In this document: positions 1 through 8,232 of the stretch, piece after piece | Layout: each line of letters opens with the position of its first letter | How positions within the stretch are numbered: the first letter of the stretch is position 1 | From: Colwellia demingiae | GTDB lineage: Bacteria; Pseudomonadota; Gammaproteobacteria; Enterobacterales; Alteromonadaceae | Assembly: GCF_007954275.1 (NCBI RefSeq) | Contig: NZ_VOLT01000002.1 | Coordinates: forward strand, 310,001 to 374,000 | Length of the DNA stretch: 64,000 bases | Direction: 5' to 3' | Program-made: the position numbers and the translations under genes | Notes under the pieces: generated by a model | The model's database searches: none | What the model saw: the letters and a program-made list of their open reading frames with translations, nothing else | Told to the model about the DNA's origin: nothing

Positions 1-440
1 TTGCCTGCAGATGCTTCTTTCATAACGCTCATCAAACGTGAAATCGCTTCGTCGTAAGTAGGTAGCTTAGCTAACATATTTACGTCTACTGCGTTACCTT
101 CAAATGCAGCTGCTTTTAATTCAAATTTTTCGTTAGCTTTAGCGAAATCTGTGAATAAACGTGCAGCAGCACCTGGGTGATCACTTGAAAAAGCAATTAA
201 TGAAGGACCTTTGAATACGTCAGAAACACATTCAAATTCAGTACCTTCTACTGCACGACGTGCTAATGTGTTACGGACAACTTTCATCCATACGCCATTT
301 TCACGTGCTTGCTTACGCAATACAGTAATTGCTTCAACTGTAACACCACGGGCATCCGCGATTACAACTGAGTGAGCGCCATTAGCAGCTTCTTGAACTT
401 CAGCAACAATTGCTTTTTTGTCATCAAGATTGATAGCCAT
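1..440 (-). CDS. rplJ: 50S ribosomal protein L10 (partial, C-terminus outside window)
   Basis: L10 forms the base of the ribosomal stalk, binds 23S rRNA and carries the L7/L12 dimers. The minus-strand reading frame opens with [15 protein letters not shown], a typical gammaproteobacterial L10 start, and about 146 codons are visible. The last 20 or so residues lie beyond base 1. The ATG at 438-440 is preceded at good spacing by AGGAG. It is separated from rplA by 365 bases that contain an L10-type leader, so expression is probably set by L10 autoregulation as well as by readthrough from rplKA. rplL should follow outside the window. Confidence 0.97.
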   Translation of the reverse strand, partial: MAINLDDKKAIVAEVQEAANGAHSVVIADARGVTVEAITVLRKQARENGVWMKVVRNTLARRAVEGTEFECVSDVFKGPSLIAFSSDHPGAAARLFTDFAKANEKFELKAAAFEGNAVDVNMLAKLPTYDEAISRLMSVMKEASAG

Positions 441-555
441 TGGCTTTAACTCCTGGTTCAGACCGGTAAAGTACCGGTATTTACAATCCTTAGCTACTAA
501 TTACTTACTAGCTAAGCCATAACGGCGAGGACCAGAAAAATCTAGGAAATATCTG

Positions 556-634
556 GGTAATCACCATCTACGTAGGATAAATTAAGTCGTTAAATCAGAA
601 GAAATAACGACACCTACGGTCTTGGACGGGGGTT
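556..634 (-). promoter_or_regulatory. L10 leader (rplJ autoregulatory mRNA structure)
   Basis: The minus strand upstream of rplJ contains CCGTCCAAGACCGTAGG and, further along, CCTACGTAGATGGTG. The CGTAGG and CCTACG segments can pair. These conserved strings and their position about 120-190 nt before the rplJ start match the gammaproteobacterial L10 leader, which is bound by the L10-(L12) complex to repress translation of rplJL. Exact ends are estimated. No promoter was pinned down in this gap, so transcripts may come from rplK, from a local start, or both. Confidence 0.8.
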
Positions 635-711
635 GTGTATTTATCAGGCATCACTCGATATTACTCGAACAAATAGGCCTAAAAACAGCACAACTCCTAC
701 CAAAATTTAAG

Positions 712-740
712 GGGCGAAATTATAGATTATAATTTCGCCC
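712..740 (-). terminator. Hairpin after rplA (terminator or attenuator)
   Basis: A 13-bp perfect inverted repeat (712-724 with 728-740, 3-nt loop) lies 66 nt past the rplA stop. Read on the minus strand it is followed by TTAAATTTT, a weak T-rich tract. It could partly end rplKA transcripts before the rplJ leader or serve as an RNA-processing site. The pairing is certain, the function is inferred. Confidence 0.6.
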
Positions 741-805
741 TTGTAAAGATTCAATACACAAAACTTTACTCAACAATATTTACAGGTAATAAATTACCAG
801 TAATA

Positions 806-1504
806 TTAAGCTTGAGTTAGTGTTGCTTGGTTGACGACAACGCCGGCACCCATAGTTGTAGAAAGAGAAACTTTCTTCAAGTATTGACCTTTAGCATTTG
901 CAGGTTTAGCTTTTTTAAGCGCTTCTAGCAAAGACTCTAAGTTTTCTTGCAATTGTGCAGGTTCGAAATCAGCCTTACCGATAGTAGTATGGATGATACC
1001 GTTCTTGTCGTTGCGGTAACGGATCTGACCAGACTTAGCGTTTTTAACAGCGCCAGCTACGTCAGGAGTTACTGTACCAACTTTAGGGTTAGGCATTAAA
1101 CCACGAGGGCCTAAGATTTGACCTAGTTGACCAACAACACGCATTGCATCTGGAGAAGCAATAACAACGTCGAAGTTCATTTCGCCAGCTTTTACTTGCG
1201 CGGCTAAATCTTCCATACCAACGATGTCAGCACCAGCTGCTTTAGCTTTCTCTGCGTTTTCGCCTTGTGTAAATACAGCAACACGAACTTCACGACCAGT
1301 ACCATTTGGTAATACTGTAGCGCCACGAACGTTTTGATCTGATTTACGAGCGTCAATACCAAGATTTACAGCAACATCAACGCTTTCACGGAAGTTAGCT
1401 GTAGCAAATTCTTTTAATAAAGAAACTGCTTCATTGATATCATATTCTTTTGTTACGTCTACTTTTTCACGGATAAGACGAGCGCGTTTTGATAATTTAG
1501 CCAT
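806..1504 (-). CDS. rplA: 50S ribosomal protein L1
   Basis: L1 forms the mobile L1 stalk near the E site and represses its own operon by binding the rplK leader mRNA. The 232-residue length and start [15 protein letters not shown] fit bacterial L1. The segment [15 protein letters not shown] (about residues 130-145) is the strongly conserved RNA-binding signature. It starts 3 nt after the rplK stop, so the two are co-transcribed and probably translationally coupled, as in E. coli. A 13-bp hairpin follows downstream. Confidence 0.98.
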   Translation of the reverse strand: MAKLSKRARLIREKVDVTKEYDINEAVSLLKEFATANFRESVDVAVNLGIDARKSDQNVRGATVLPNGTGREVRVAVFTQGENAEKAKAAGADIVGMEDLAAQVKAGEMNFDVVIASPDAMRVVGQLGQILGPRGLMPNPKVGTVTPDVAGAVKNAKSGQIRYRNDKNGIIHTTIGKADFEPAQLQENLESLLEALKKAKPANAKGQYLKKVSLSTTMGAGVVVNQATLTQA

Positions 1505-1507
1505 TGA

Positions 1508-1936
1508 TTAGTCCTCTACCACTAAACCAATTGAACGAGCAGAGCCCGCAATGGTACGCACTGCAGCTTCAAGAGAACCAGCAGTTAAATCAGGTTCTTT
1601 TGTCTTAACGATTTCTTCAAGTTGAGCTGTAGTAACAGTTCCAACTTTATCAGTGTTAGGACGACCAGAGCCGCTTTTTATGCCAGCTGCTTTTTTCAAT
1701 AAGAAAGAAGCAGGTGGAGTTTTTGTTTCGAAAGTAAACGAACGGTCACTATATACAGTAATTACTACTGGAACCGGAGCGCCTTTTTCTAAAGAATCTG
1801 TTTTCGCGTTGAACGCTTTACAGAATTCCATGATGTTAACACCATGTTGACCTAATGCAGGACCAACTGGTGGTGACGGGTTAGCTGCACCAGCAGCTAC
1901 TTGTAGCTTGATTAAAGCTTGGACTTTCTTAGCCAT
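1508..1936 (-). CDS. rplK: 50S ribosomal protein L11
   Basis: L11 binds the GTPase-associated centre of 23S rRNA and is needed for the RelA stringent response. I chose the ATG at 1934-1936 ([13 protein letters not shown]), giving 142 residues, the family length. An upstream in-frame start would add 13 residues unlike any L11. AAGGT precedes the chosen start. [15 protein letters not shown] (about residues 20-34) is the proline-rich family signature. It is the first gene of the rplKA(J) transcript and has its own strong promoter about 165 nt upstream. It no longer follows nusG directly. Confidence 0.98.
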   Translation of the reverse strand: MAKKVQALIKLQVAAGAANPSPPVGPALGQHGVNIMEFCKAFNAKTDSLEKGAPVPVVITVYSDRSFTFETKTPPASFLLKKAAGIKSGSGRPNTDKVGTVTTAQLEEIVKTKEPDLTAGSLEAAVRTIAGSARSIGLVVED

Positions 1937-2108
1937 TTTAAAATACCTTTTGTTTGGGTAGTTAACGCAATTCACTTAACACTAAGGTGGAATTCACCAA
2001 CTTATAGCAAAGTTTTCGCTTCCCTGTTTACAAAATTCGCTTTAAAAACAATTGTTTTCACAACAGAATAAAGCGCATTTAGTGCGCGCTAAAAATAAGC
2101 GGCAGCGG

Positions 2109-2138
2109 ATTATATATTAACCAGCCATATCATTTCAA
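2109..2138 (-). promoter_or_regulatory. Promoter of the rplKA operon
   Basis: On the minus strand TTGAAA (2133-2138) and TATAAT (2109-2114) are 18 bp apart, followed by a GC-rich CCGCTGCCGC discriminator typical of stringently controlled promoters. This leaves a leader of about 165 nt before rplK, the region where L1 would bind to repress translation. The hexamers are seen directly; regulation is inferred from E. coli. Confidence 0.75.
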
Positions 2139-2157
2139 GCGCTTTTATTGTTACCTA

Positions 2158-2197
2158 GAAAATAGTCGTGTTATGTATTTGCTTCACACCACTATTT
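2158..2197 (-). terminator. Likely terminator of the OmpA-like gene
   Basis: AATAGT and GTGT, read on the minus strand, pair with ACAC and ACTATT across a loop of about 14 nt, with one mismatch, and are followed by TTTTC. It lies 12 nt past the OmpA-like stop and just upstream of the rplK promoter, so it would insulate the ribosomal operon. The stem is imperfect. Confidence 0.5.
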
Positions 2198-2208
2198 CCT
2201 CTGTAAAA

Positions 2209-3309
2209 TCAGCGTTTTTCTGCTACTTTATTAGTACTAGAAATAGTCGCTTCTATACGACGGTTTTTCTCGTGTGCAGCGGCAGTATTATTTTTATCTA
2301 ATAATTTGCTTTCACCATAGCCAATAGCCTTAAGTCGGCTTGCATCAATGCCAAATTCATTAATTAGCACATCAACAACCGCCTGAGCACGTTTAGTTGA
2401 TAACGTTTGGTTGTATTTTGCGCTACCTTTAGCTGAACTATGCCCTTTAATTGTTAAACTAAGATCTGGGTAAGCTTCCATAAATTTAGCGACTTTAACC
2501 ATAATTGGTTTATATTTTTCTTTAACTACGGCTTTGTTGCTATCAAAGTTAATAAGTAACTCAACTGTATCTTGCCCTTCAGTAAAAACAGTACAACCTA
2601 CTTCATTTACCTTGTCCGTTGCAGGAGTATTAGCGCAATTATCTTTACTATCTAACACACCATCGTTATCACTATCTAATTCTGCGATAGGAGCCACAAC
2701 CGCAACCGGCGCAACAACCGCAACGGCTTTAACCGGCTCACTACGCTTTATTTCAGCTTTTTGAGTACCAAAGAAATAAATAAAACCTAACTTAGCAGAT
2801 AGGTCAGTGTAATTATCTTCAAATTGATAATGGCCTTTTCCTTCAAAATAAAGCGCCATATTCTTACTTAAATAATGGCGGTAGCCAGCACCTAACGCTG
2901 CAGAAAGGTTCGATTCCTCAACATCTAAAACATCTGCACCACCAACAACATAGAAACTTTCTTTAAATGGGAAATATAATAGGTCTAACGCAATGCTTTT
3001 GCCTGATGACAAATCATAATTATGATTTTCAGCAACCGGATTAAAGTGAGTATAAGAAAGTCTAGTTTCAAATAACTCTGAGATACGGTAACCCGCTTCA
3101 ACACCTAAACCTGAAGCATGGTCAATTGATGAGTTGGCATTGCTATTAAAAAGACGATCCTCATCTGTTTTTAAATACATGGCATGGCCACCAAGATACA
3201 CCTTGCCAACTAAACTCTCAGCACTTGGCTGCTCGGCAGCTGATAACGATAAAGAAAAAATTGATAAACCGATAAACTGGCTTATTTTTGAAACTGATAA
3301 GTAGCGCAT
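2209..3309 (-). CDS. OmpA-family outer-membrane protein with TSP3-like linker
   Basis: 366 residues. A signal peptide (first ~24 residues, ending SLSAAE) is followed by a region with alternating aromatic strands and GAGYRHYLSKN-like segments, consistent with an 8-strand OmpA-type barrel. A calcium-binding type-3 repeat (DSDNDGVLDSKDNC) sits at about 211-224. The C-terminal OmpA domain (about 247-358) has the peptidoglycan-binding pattern NFDSNKAVV, then SAKGSAKYNQTLS, then KNRRIEA. It probably links outer membrane and murein. It lies, on its own, inside the nusG-rplK gap. Similar proteins abound in Alteromonadales; a specific ligand cannot be assigned. Confidence 0.88.
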   Translation of the reverse strand: MRYLSVSKISQFIGLSIFSLSLSAAEQPSAESLVGKVYLGGHAMYLKTDEDRLFNSNANSSIDHASGLGVEAGYRISELFETRLSYTHFNPVAENHNYDLSSGKSIALDLLYFPFKESFYVVGGADVLDVEESNLSAALGAGYRHYLSKNMALYFEGKGHYQFEDNYTDLSAKLGFIYFFGTQKAEIKRSEPVKAVAVVAPVAVVAPIAELDSDNDGVLDSKDNCANTPATDKVNEVGCTVFTEGQDTVELLINFDSNKAVVKEKYKPIMVKVAKFMEAYPDLSLTIKGHSSAKGSAKYNQTLSTKRAQAVVDVLINEFGIDASRLKAIGYGESKLLDKNNTAAAHEKNRRIEATISSTNKVAEKR

Positions 3310-3572
3310 TACATATTATCCCTATGAATGTAGTCCAATGATTGGTTTTTTACGGCGCATATTTTAATCGTTTTTCCTTTATGTTGCAGCATTTAGTTAT
3401 TAAATTGTAAAAATACCTTTCATATTGTTACCCAAAACACATTTATGAGTAGTATTTCGTGCTGCACAGGGCTTAACCTCCTTGTTTTGGCTAAAGTCTC
3501 TTACATTTAACATTTTGATTTTAGTTATAATGCTTTCATAAAAATGTCAGTCACATTATTCCTAGGTCTTAT

Positions 3573-4388
3573 ATGTCTATATCTGCACACAGCTACAAAC
3601 TACAAAAGTTTGTTGAAAGTAAAAGATTTCAAAGCTTTCTTATTTTCCTTATCCTCTTTAATGCAATTAGTCTGGGTCTTGAAACAACCACGTTTGGTAA
3701 AGCAAATGCTGCTCTTCTACACACTATAGATACGACCATATTAGTATTATTCACAATAGAGCTTTTATTAAAACTCATTGTGTATAGAAGTCAGTTTTTT
3801 CGTTCCGGGTGGAACTGGTTTGATTTTATAATCGTTGCCATTTCTTGGGCACCTACAAGCGGTGCATTATCGGTACTACGCGCCTTCAGAATCTTGAGGG
3901 TTTTACGTTTACTTTCTGTCGTCCCGCAAATGCGTCGTGTAATAGGCGCGCTAGGGCATTCATTACCAGGAATGGCTTCAGTCGTTGGTGTATTGAGTAT
4001 TATATTTTATGTGTCTGCAGTACTAACGACTAAAATATTTGGCACTCATAGTGATGCGAATATGCAGGAGTGGTTTGGCAACATCGGTGCTTCTGCTTAC
4101 ACGCTATTTCAGGTAATGACATTAGAGAGTTGGTCTATGGGAATAGTTCGTCCAACCATGGAATTATTTCCTCTCTCTTGGGTATTCTTTGTACCCTTTA
4201 TTATTATTACCAGCTTTGCGGTCCTTAACTTATTTATAGGTATTATTGTTGATGCGATGCAAGTCATGCATGAAGAAGAAGGTAAACCTAAACAAGTCAT
4301 AGCGACTAAAGAAGATATGTTAATTCTTGAACAAAAAATTGATAAGCTAAATCAATTACTACAAAACAAATCTGAGCCAATTAAATAG
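3573..4388 (+). CDS. Bacterial voltage-gated sodium channel (NaChBac/BacNav family)
   Basis: 271 residues, the size of NaChBac-type channels, which assemble as tetramers in the inner membrane and pass Na+ on depolarisation. S1-S3 occupy about residues 20-92. S4 (about 100-122) carries arginines at 103, 106, 109 and 112, one every third position, as a voltage sensor should. The pore loop has the filter TLESWSM (183-189), identical to the motif known from NavAb/NavMs, and S6 ends LNLFIGIIVDAM. The last ~40 residues form a charged heptad-like tail that fits the family's tetramerising coiled coil. A TATAAT at 3526-3531 and AGG before the ATG suggest its own promoter and start. No partner gene is evident. 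Confidence 0.93.
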   Translation: MSISAHSYKLQKFVESKRFQSFLIFLILFNAISLGLETTTFGKANAALLHTIDTTILVLFTIELLLKLIVYRSQFFRSGWNWFDFIIVAISWAPTSGALSVLRAFRILRVLRLLSVVPQMRRVIGALGHSLPGMASVVGVLSIIFYVSAVLTTKIFGTHSDANMQEWFGNIGASAYTLFQVMTLESWSMGIVRPTMELFPLSWVFFVPFIIITSFAVLNLFIGIIVDAMQVMHEEEGKPKQVIATKEDMLILEQKIDKLNQLLQNKSEPIK

Positions 4389-4483
4389 CAGAAAAAAATT
4401 ATCTTATGTGATTAAAGTATTACCAAATTGATACCAATAAGTTAAGGTTAACTCTATAAAAAAGATAACCTTACGGTAAAAAA

Positions 4484-6304
4484 ATGACAGCGGCCTCTCT
4501 TTATTCTCATTTATGTAAACGAATGCTACTTGCTCTGGTGATACTTCTCTCCGCTTGTAGCAGCAAACCACAACCAAGCAACCCACCTACCCTAACCAAG
4601 GCTAATATTTATATTAACCAGCTGGCTTTTGACGTTCAAGCGCCAAAACAAGCAGTGATTGCTTTACCCATAGGTGAAACAGCAAGTCGCTTTATCGTTT
4701 ATCAAAGTTCAAACATTATTTATCAAGGTAAGCTTACTGCTCAGCCCAGCTTTACTGAATGGGGCCAAGGTGCTCACTATTACCTCGCTGATTTTTCTCA
4801 AGTAAAGCGACGAGGTGAATTTCATATTGTAGTAAATACACCCAAGCAGCAACTAGCTTCATCAACGTTCGCGATTAAACATAATGCTTACTTCGCGCTT
4901 ACAGCCAAATCACTAGTCAATTACTTTAAAGCGAGTCGTCATACTAACCCGAGAGATCAATCTCTTCGCATAAATGGTACTGAACGTTACGTTAATGTTT
5001 CTGGTGGTTGGGTAGATGCAGGAGGCGATCAAGGCAAGCATTTAAGTCAGCATACTGAGTCTAACTTTTTAGTATCTCAGCAAGGCGCAATAGCTGCGTG
5101 GGCAATGGCAAAATCTTATGATAGCTTAAATCGATTGTATGACCGAAGGGCCTTAACATTGGAGCTTGCTGAGGAAGTTATTTGGGGTGCCGATTATTTA
5201 CATAGAATATTAGACAGTGAAGGCTACTTCTATACCAGTATATTCGATCAGCGCGGTTTTGCAGAAGAACGTTTGGTCACGGGCTATCAAGGACCTGACG
5301 GTGATTATAATACTAACTTCAAAGCCGCTTTTCGTGAAGGTGGGGGTATGGCTATTGCCGCGTTAGTAAGAGCACATGAACTGAGTAATAAAACAGGCGT
5401 TCAAGGTGAGTTTTCTGCAAAGCAGTATTTAACCGATGCTGAGCGTGCTTTTGCCCATTTACAAAAGAACAACCTACGTTATGTGGATAATGGTAAAGAA
5501 AACATTATCGATGATTACACTGCACTCATTGCAGCAACTGAACTTTATCGCATAACTAAAAAATCTAAATACTTAAAAGCCGCACGCCACCGTGCTCATA
5601 ACTTAAATAATAGAATGACTTCACAAGGTTGGTTTGTGAGTGATGATGACGAAAGACCTTTTTATCATGGGGCTGAAGCAGGATTACCTGTAATTGCCTT
5701 AGTTGATTATTTAGCAATAGAGCGTAATCGACAAATTAAAGCGAAAACTAAACGTACTATTAAACTATCGCTTGATTATCAACTCGCCTTAAATTCTCAG
5801 GTCGCCAATCCATTTAATTTGGCACGCCAAACATTTAGAAGCTACAAAGATCACTTGTATTCTAAACAACAAGAAGGCTTTTTTATCCCGCATGCCAGTG
5901 AAGCTAAACATGCATGGCAAGGTGAAAGTTCACGCTTGGCCTCATTAACCGCCGCAGCAATATGGGGAGGTAAAATTACTCACATTGATAAAGCTGGTGC
6001 TTTTGGTATCAATGATGAACTCGGTTATTTTGCACAAAGCCAAATGGATTGGATCATGGGTAAAAATCCTTACCAAATAAGTATGCTATACGGCTTTGGC
6101 GTTAATAACCCACCGCATGCTAAAAGTGCGGGTACTATGTTAAATGGTGGTATTTCAAATGGTATCACTGGTGCAACATCAAGCCAAAATGGCCGTGGCA
6201 TTACTTGGGCTGAAGGGCCTGATGAAAATAATAGGCGCTGGGTAGAGCAATGGTTACAAAATTCAACCTGGTATTTGTTAGCTATGACTGCAATGACTGA
6301 GTAA
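4484..6304 (+). CDS. Glycoside hydrolase family 9-like lipoprotein
   Basis: 606 residues with a lipoprotein signal peptide whose lipobox LSAC places the lipid-bearing Cys at residue 25. An Ig-like N-terminal domain of the CelD_N type (IYINQLAFD onward, about residues 40-125) precedes an (alpha/alpha)6-type catalytic region. GGWVDAGGDQGKH corresponds to the GH9 DAGD motif holding the catalytic base. Near the C-terminus GPDENNRRW holds the candidate general-acid Glu. GH9 enzymes cleave beta-glucans; related marine proteins act on chitosan or glucosamine oligomers, so the substrate is uncertain. A methionine at residue 14 is an alternative start. It lies 95 nt after the sodium channel gene with no visible functional link. 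Confidence 0.78.
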   Translation: MTAASLYSHLCKRMLLALVILLSACSSKPQPSNPPTLTKANIYINQLAFDVQAPKQAVIALPIGETASRFIVYQSSNIIYQGKLTAQPSFTEWGQGAHYYLADFSQVKRRGEFHIVVNTPKQQLASSTFAIKHNAYFALTAKSLVNYFKASRHTNPRDQSLRINGTERYVNVSGGWVDAGGDQGKHLSQHTESNFLVSQQGAIAAWAMAKSYDSLNRLYDRRALTLELAEEVIWGADYLHRILDSEGYFYTSIFDQRGFAEERLVTGYQGPDGDYNTNFKAAFREGGGMAIAALVRAHELSNKTGVQGEFSAKQYLTDAERAFAHLQKNNLRYVDNGKENIIDDYTALIAATELYRITKKSKYLKAARHRAHNLNNRMTSQGWFVSDDDERPFYHGAEAGLPVIALVDYLAIERNRQIKAKTKRTIKLSLDYQLALNSQVANPFNLARQTFRSYKDHLYSKQQEGFFIPHASEAKHAWQGESSRLASLTAAAIWGGKITHIDKAGAFGINDELGYFAQSQMDWIMGKNPYQISMLYGFGVNNPPHAKSAGTMLNGGISNGITGATSSQNGRGITWAEGPDENNRRWVEQWLQNSTWYLLAMTAMTE

Positions 6305-6502
6305 TGAACATCAACGGACTGAGCTATTTAACTTAGTCCGTTAGCAAAACTACCTTATATCTCTTCAAGTACAGATTTTACACTAGAACCTTTTCATCAA
6401 GCAGCCATAAGTGAATAGGTTTATCTAACATTTACTCTACTACTGAACTTACACAGACGAGTATTAACCAGCTGATGATTAATCTATTATAGCGATCCTG
6501 TT

Positions 6503-6526
6503 ATGCTGATATGCTGATATGCTGAT
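6503..6526. repeat. Three tandem copies of ATGCTGAT
   Basis: Three perfect, uninterrupted copies of the 8-bp unit ATGCTGAT, followed by a partial ATG. It is noncoding and lies between convergent transcripts. A unit of this kind can change copy number by slippage. No function can be assigned. Confidence 0.9.
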
Positions 6527-6548
6527 ATGTAAAGTGATAACAATCGGA

Positions 6549-6566
6549 TCAATAAATTAATCCGTT
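6549..6566 (-). repeat. 18-nt dispersed repeat, copy A
   Basis: Read on the minus strand this is AACGGATTAATTTATTGA, identical to 11929-11946 on the plus strand. Both copies lie in intergenic DNA with differing flanks. Confidence 0.7.
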
Positions 6567-6610
6567 GGATGTTTTTTAAATTTCTCTAGAAGTGTCGATT
6601 TAATCACAAA

Positions 6611-6640
6611 AAAAAACGCTTGCACAAGGCAAGCGTTTTT
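6611..6640 (-). terminator. Rho-independent terminator of secE-nusG
   Basis: ACGCTTGC (6616-6623) pairs with GCAAGCGT (6629-6636) around a 5-nt loop; on the minus strand the stem is followed by a run of T. It lies 26 nt past the nusG stop and cleanly separates nusG from everything downstream, including rplK. Confidence 0.92.
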
Positions 6641-6665
6641 ATATCAAGTGAGAAGGAGCGACTAC

Positions 6666-7283
6666 TTAGCTACCCTTTTCAACTTGACCAAATTCTAAAT
6701 CAACTGGCGTTGAACGACCAAAGATAAGTACTGATACCTTGATACGGTTTTTCTCGTAATCAAGTTCTTCAACCACACCATTAAAGTCAGCGAATGGTCC
6801 ATCAATAACACGAATAACCTCACCTGGTTCAAACAATGTCTTAGGCTTCGGCTTATCAGTTTCTTCAAGGCGTTGTAAAATACGATCCGCTTCTTTCTGG
6901 GTAATTGGTGCAGGACGATCACTTGTACCACCAATAAAGCCAAGAACGCGTGGAACACTTTTCACTAAATGCCAAGCATCAACATCCATTTCCATTTGAA
7001 CTAAAACGTATCCAGGGAAAAACTTACGTGAACTTTTACGCTTTTGACCAGCACGCATCTCTACTACTTCTTCAGTAGGGACTAAAATCTCACCAAACTT
7101 ATCTTCTAAGCCGTGGATTCCAATGTGCTCTTTCAATGTCTTTTGAACGCGACCTTCATAACCTGAAAATGCTTGTACTACATACCAACGCAATTTCGGG
7201 TTTCTATTGACTTGATTTTCTGCATTTTCTGCCGCTGAAATTTCTTCTGGGTTATTTTCTTCTGGGTTATTTTCTTCTGACAT
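6666..7283 (-). CDS. nusG: Transcription termination/antitermination protein NusG
   Basis: NusG binds RNA polymerase and couples it to Rho or to ribosomal protein S10. I chose the ATG at 7281-7283, 2 nt beyond the secE stop, giving 205 residues; an upstream start would overlap secE and add an unrelated 46 residues. The NGN domain (about 28-145: [13 protein letters not shown], then FPGYVLVQM) and the C-terminal KOW domain ([16 protein letters not shown]) are both complete. The first ~25 residues are an acidic extension with a tandem EENNP repeat, absent from the E. coli protein as I recall it. It is co-transcribed with secE and tRNA-Trp and ends at a strong terminator. Confidence 0.98.
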   Translation of the reverse strand: MSEENNPEENNPEEISAAENAENQVNRNPKLRWYVVQAFSGYEGRVQKTLKEHIGIHGLEDKFGEILVPTEEVVEMRAGQKRKSSRKFFPGYVLVQMEMDVDAWHLVKSVPRVLGFIGGTSDRPAPITQKEADRILQRLEETDKPKPKTLFEPGEVIRVIDGPFADFNGVVEELDYEKNRIKVSVLIFGRSTPVDLEFGQVEKGS

Positions 7284-7285
7284 AA

Positions 7286-7666
7286 CTAAACCTGCATACC
7301 TGTAACTAAACCAACTAACCAGAATAGAACAGAGTCTAATCCCCAAAGTAGCAATGACATTAATAACGTCACTACTAACACAATACCTGTTGTTTGTACG
7401 GCTTCTTGGCGTGTTGGCCAAACAACTTTACGTACTTCAGTACGCGCTTCTTTTGCAAATATAGCGGCATTACGACCTTTTTCAGTTTGTAATGCAATTA
7501 AACCAGCAATACCGACCATTGCTACAACAGCAACGGCTCTAATTAATACTGATTCTTCACCGTAAACGTAATTACCCGCAACAGCACCAGCTAAAAGTAA
7601 GAATATAACTCCCCACTTTACTGTATCGAAAGAACTGCTTGGTTGCTCTTCTGTACTTGCATTCAT
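7286..7666 (-). CDS. secE: Preprotein translocase subunit SecE
   Basis: Essential SecYEG channel subunit. At 126 residues with three predicted membrane segments (about 17-37, 42-60 and 93-120) it is the long, E. coli-like form. The conserved amphipathic helix before TM3 is present as [13 protein letters not shown] (about 77-89). It overlaps nothing and sits 2 nt before nusG, the conserved secE-nusG arrangement. It lies about 95 nt downstream of tRNA-Trp and is probably on the same transcript. Confidence 0.97.
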   Translation of the reverse strand: MNASTEEQPSSSFDTVKWGVIFLLLAGAVAGNYVYGEESVLIRAVAVVAMVGIAGLIALQTEKGRNAAIFAKEARTEVRKVVWPTRQEAVQTTGIVLVVTLLMSLLLWGLDSVLFWLVGLVTGMQV

Positions 7667-7759
7667 AATTCTATTCCGTATTTATCTACTTTCTAATAAC
7701 ACGACTTGTTATCACAAGTCGCTAAAACATAGATGAATTCACCTATATTTACTCAAAAA

Positions 7760-7836
7760 TGGCAGGGGTGGAGAGACTCGAACTCCCAACCATCGGTTTT
7801 GGAGACCGCTGTTCTACCAATTGGAACTACACCCCT
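7760..7836 (-). tRNA. tRNA-Trp (CCA)
   Basis: 77 nt including an encoded 3' CCA. The acceptor stem starts AGGGGTG, the anticodon loop is CTCCAAA with anticodon CCA, and the T-loop is TTCGAGT. It lies between tuf and secE, where many Vibrio- and Alteromonas-like genomes keep it. A small palindrome (7841-7857) just upstream could help 5' processing. Confidence 0.96.
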
Positions 7837-7922
7837 ACAGATTGCTTATAAAGCAATGGTTACACTTATCAGGTGAATCTTAGTTTTTTGGGAAATAAGA
7901 GATACTCGAGAAGTGAGGCGCT

Positions 7923-7950
7923 ATTATACTCAGCCCAGTGTTTTACTCAA
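7923..7950 (-). promoter_or_regulatory. Promoter for tRNA-Trp-secE-nusG
   Basis: On the minus strand TTGAGT (7945-7950) and TATAAT (7923-7928) are 16 bp apart, followed by AGCGCC, a GC-rich discriminator of the stringent type. Start of transcription would be near 7916, about 80 nt before the tRNA. The rest of the gap up to the tuf terminator (7951-8150) shows no gene. Confidence 0.75.
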
Positions 7951-8150
7951 GAAGTATTTGATGTATTGGCTAAGATAAGCCGTTTCTCTGCAATACTATC
8001 TTCGAATCGTCAGAACATGATTATTTAAAACACAATCGATACTCAGTAGCCATTAAGAAATGGCATATCGCATTATTGAAGTCCGGTCACTTTTTCAAAA
8101 TCCTACTCTATAAAACTAAAGACTTCTTTCAAGCTATTAATGACGCGCAC

Positions 8151-8174
8151 AAAAAAGGCCGCGCGAGCGACCTT
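8151..8174 (-). terminator. Terminator of the tRNA-tuf operon
   Basis: An 8-bp stem (8155-8162 with 8167-8174, one G-U pair) with a 4-nt loop, followed on the minus strand by six T. It lies about 125 nt past the tuf stop, with the structured 3'-UTR motif in between. Confidence 0.9.
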
Positions 8175-8232
8175 CTTTATTCGATATTATTTCTAATATG
8201 AATTTGTGTTTTAACAGATAATTTAACAAGAC

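Larger units (their letters stand above)
6305..6607. other. Intergenic gap between the GH9-like gene and nusG
   Basis: No gene is evident. It contains an 11-bp hairpin with one G-U pair just after the GH9-like stop (6313-6342, no T-tract), a triple 8-bp tandem repeat and one copy of an 18-nt dispersed repeat, both listed separately. The nusG terminator begins at its right edge. Confidence 0.7.

Noticed and set aside
7284..7421. 46-residue N-terminal extension of NusG
   Set aside because: It would overlap secE in another frame and is unlike NusG; the ATG at 7283 sits right after the secE stop.
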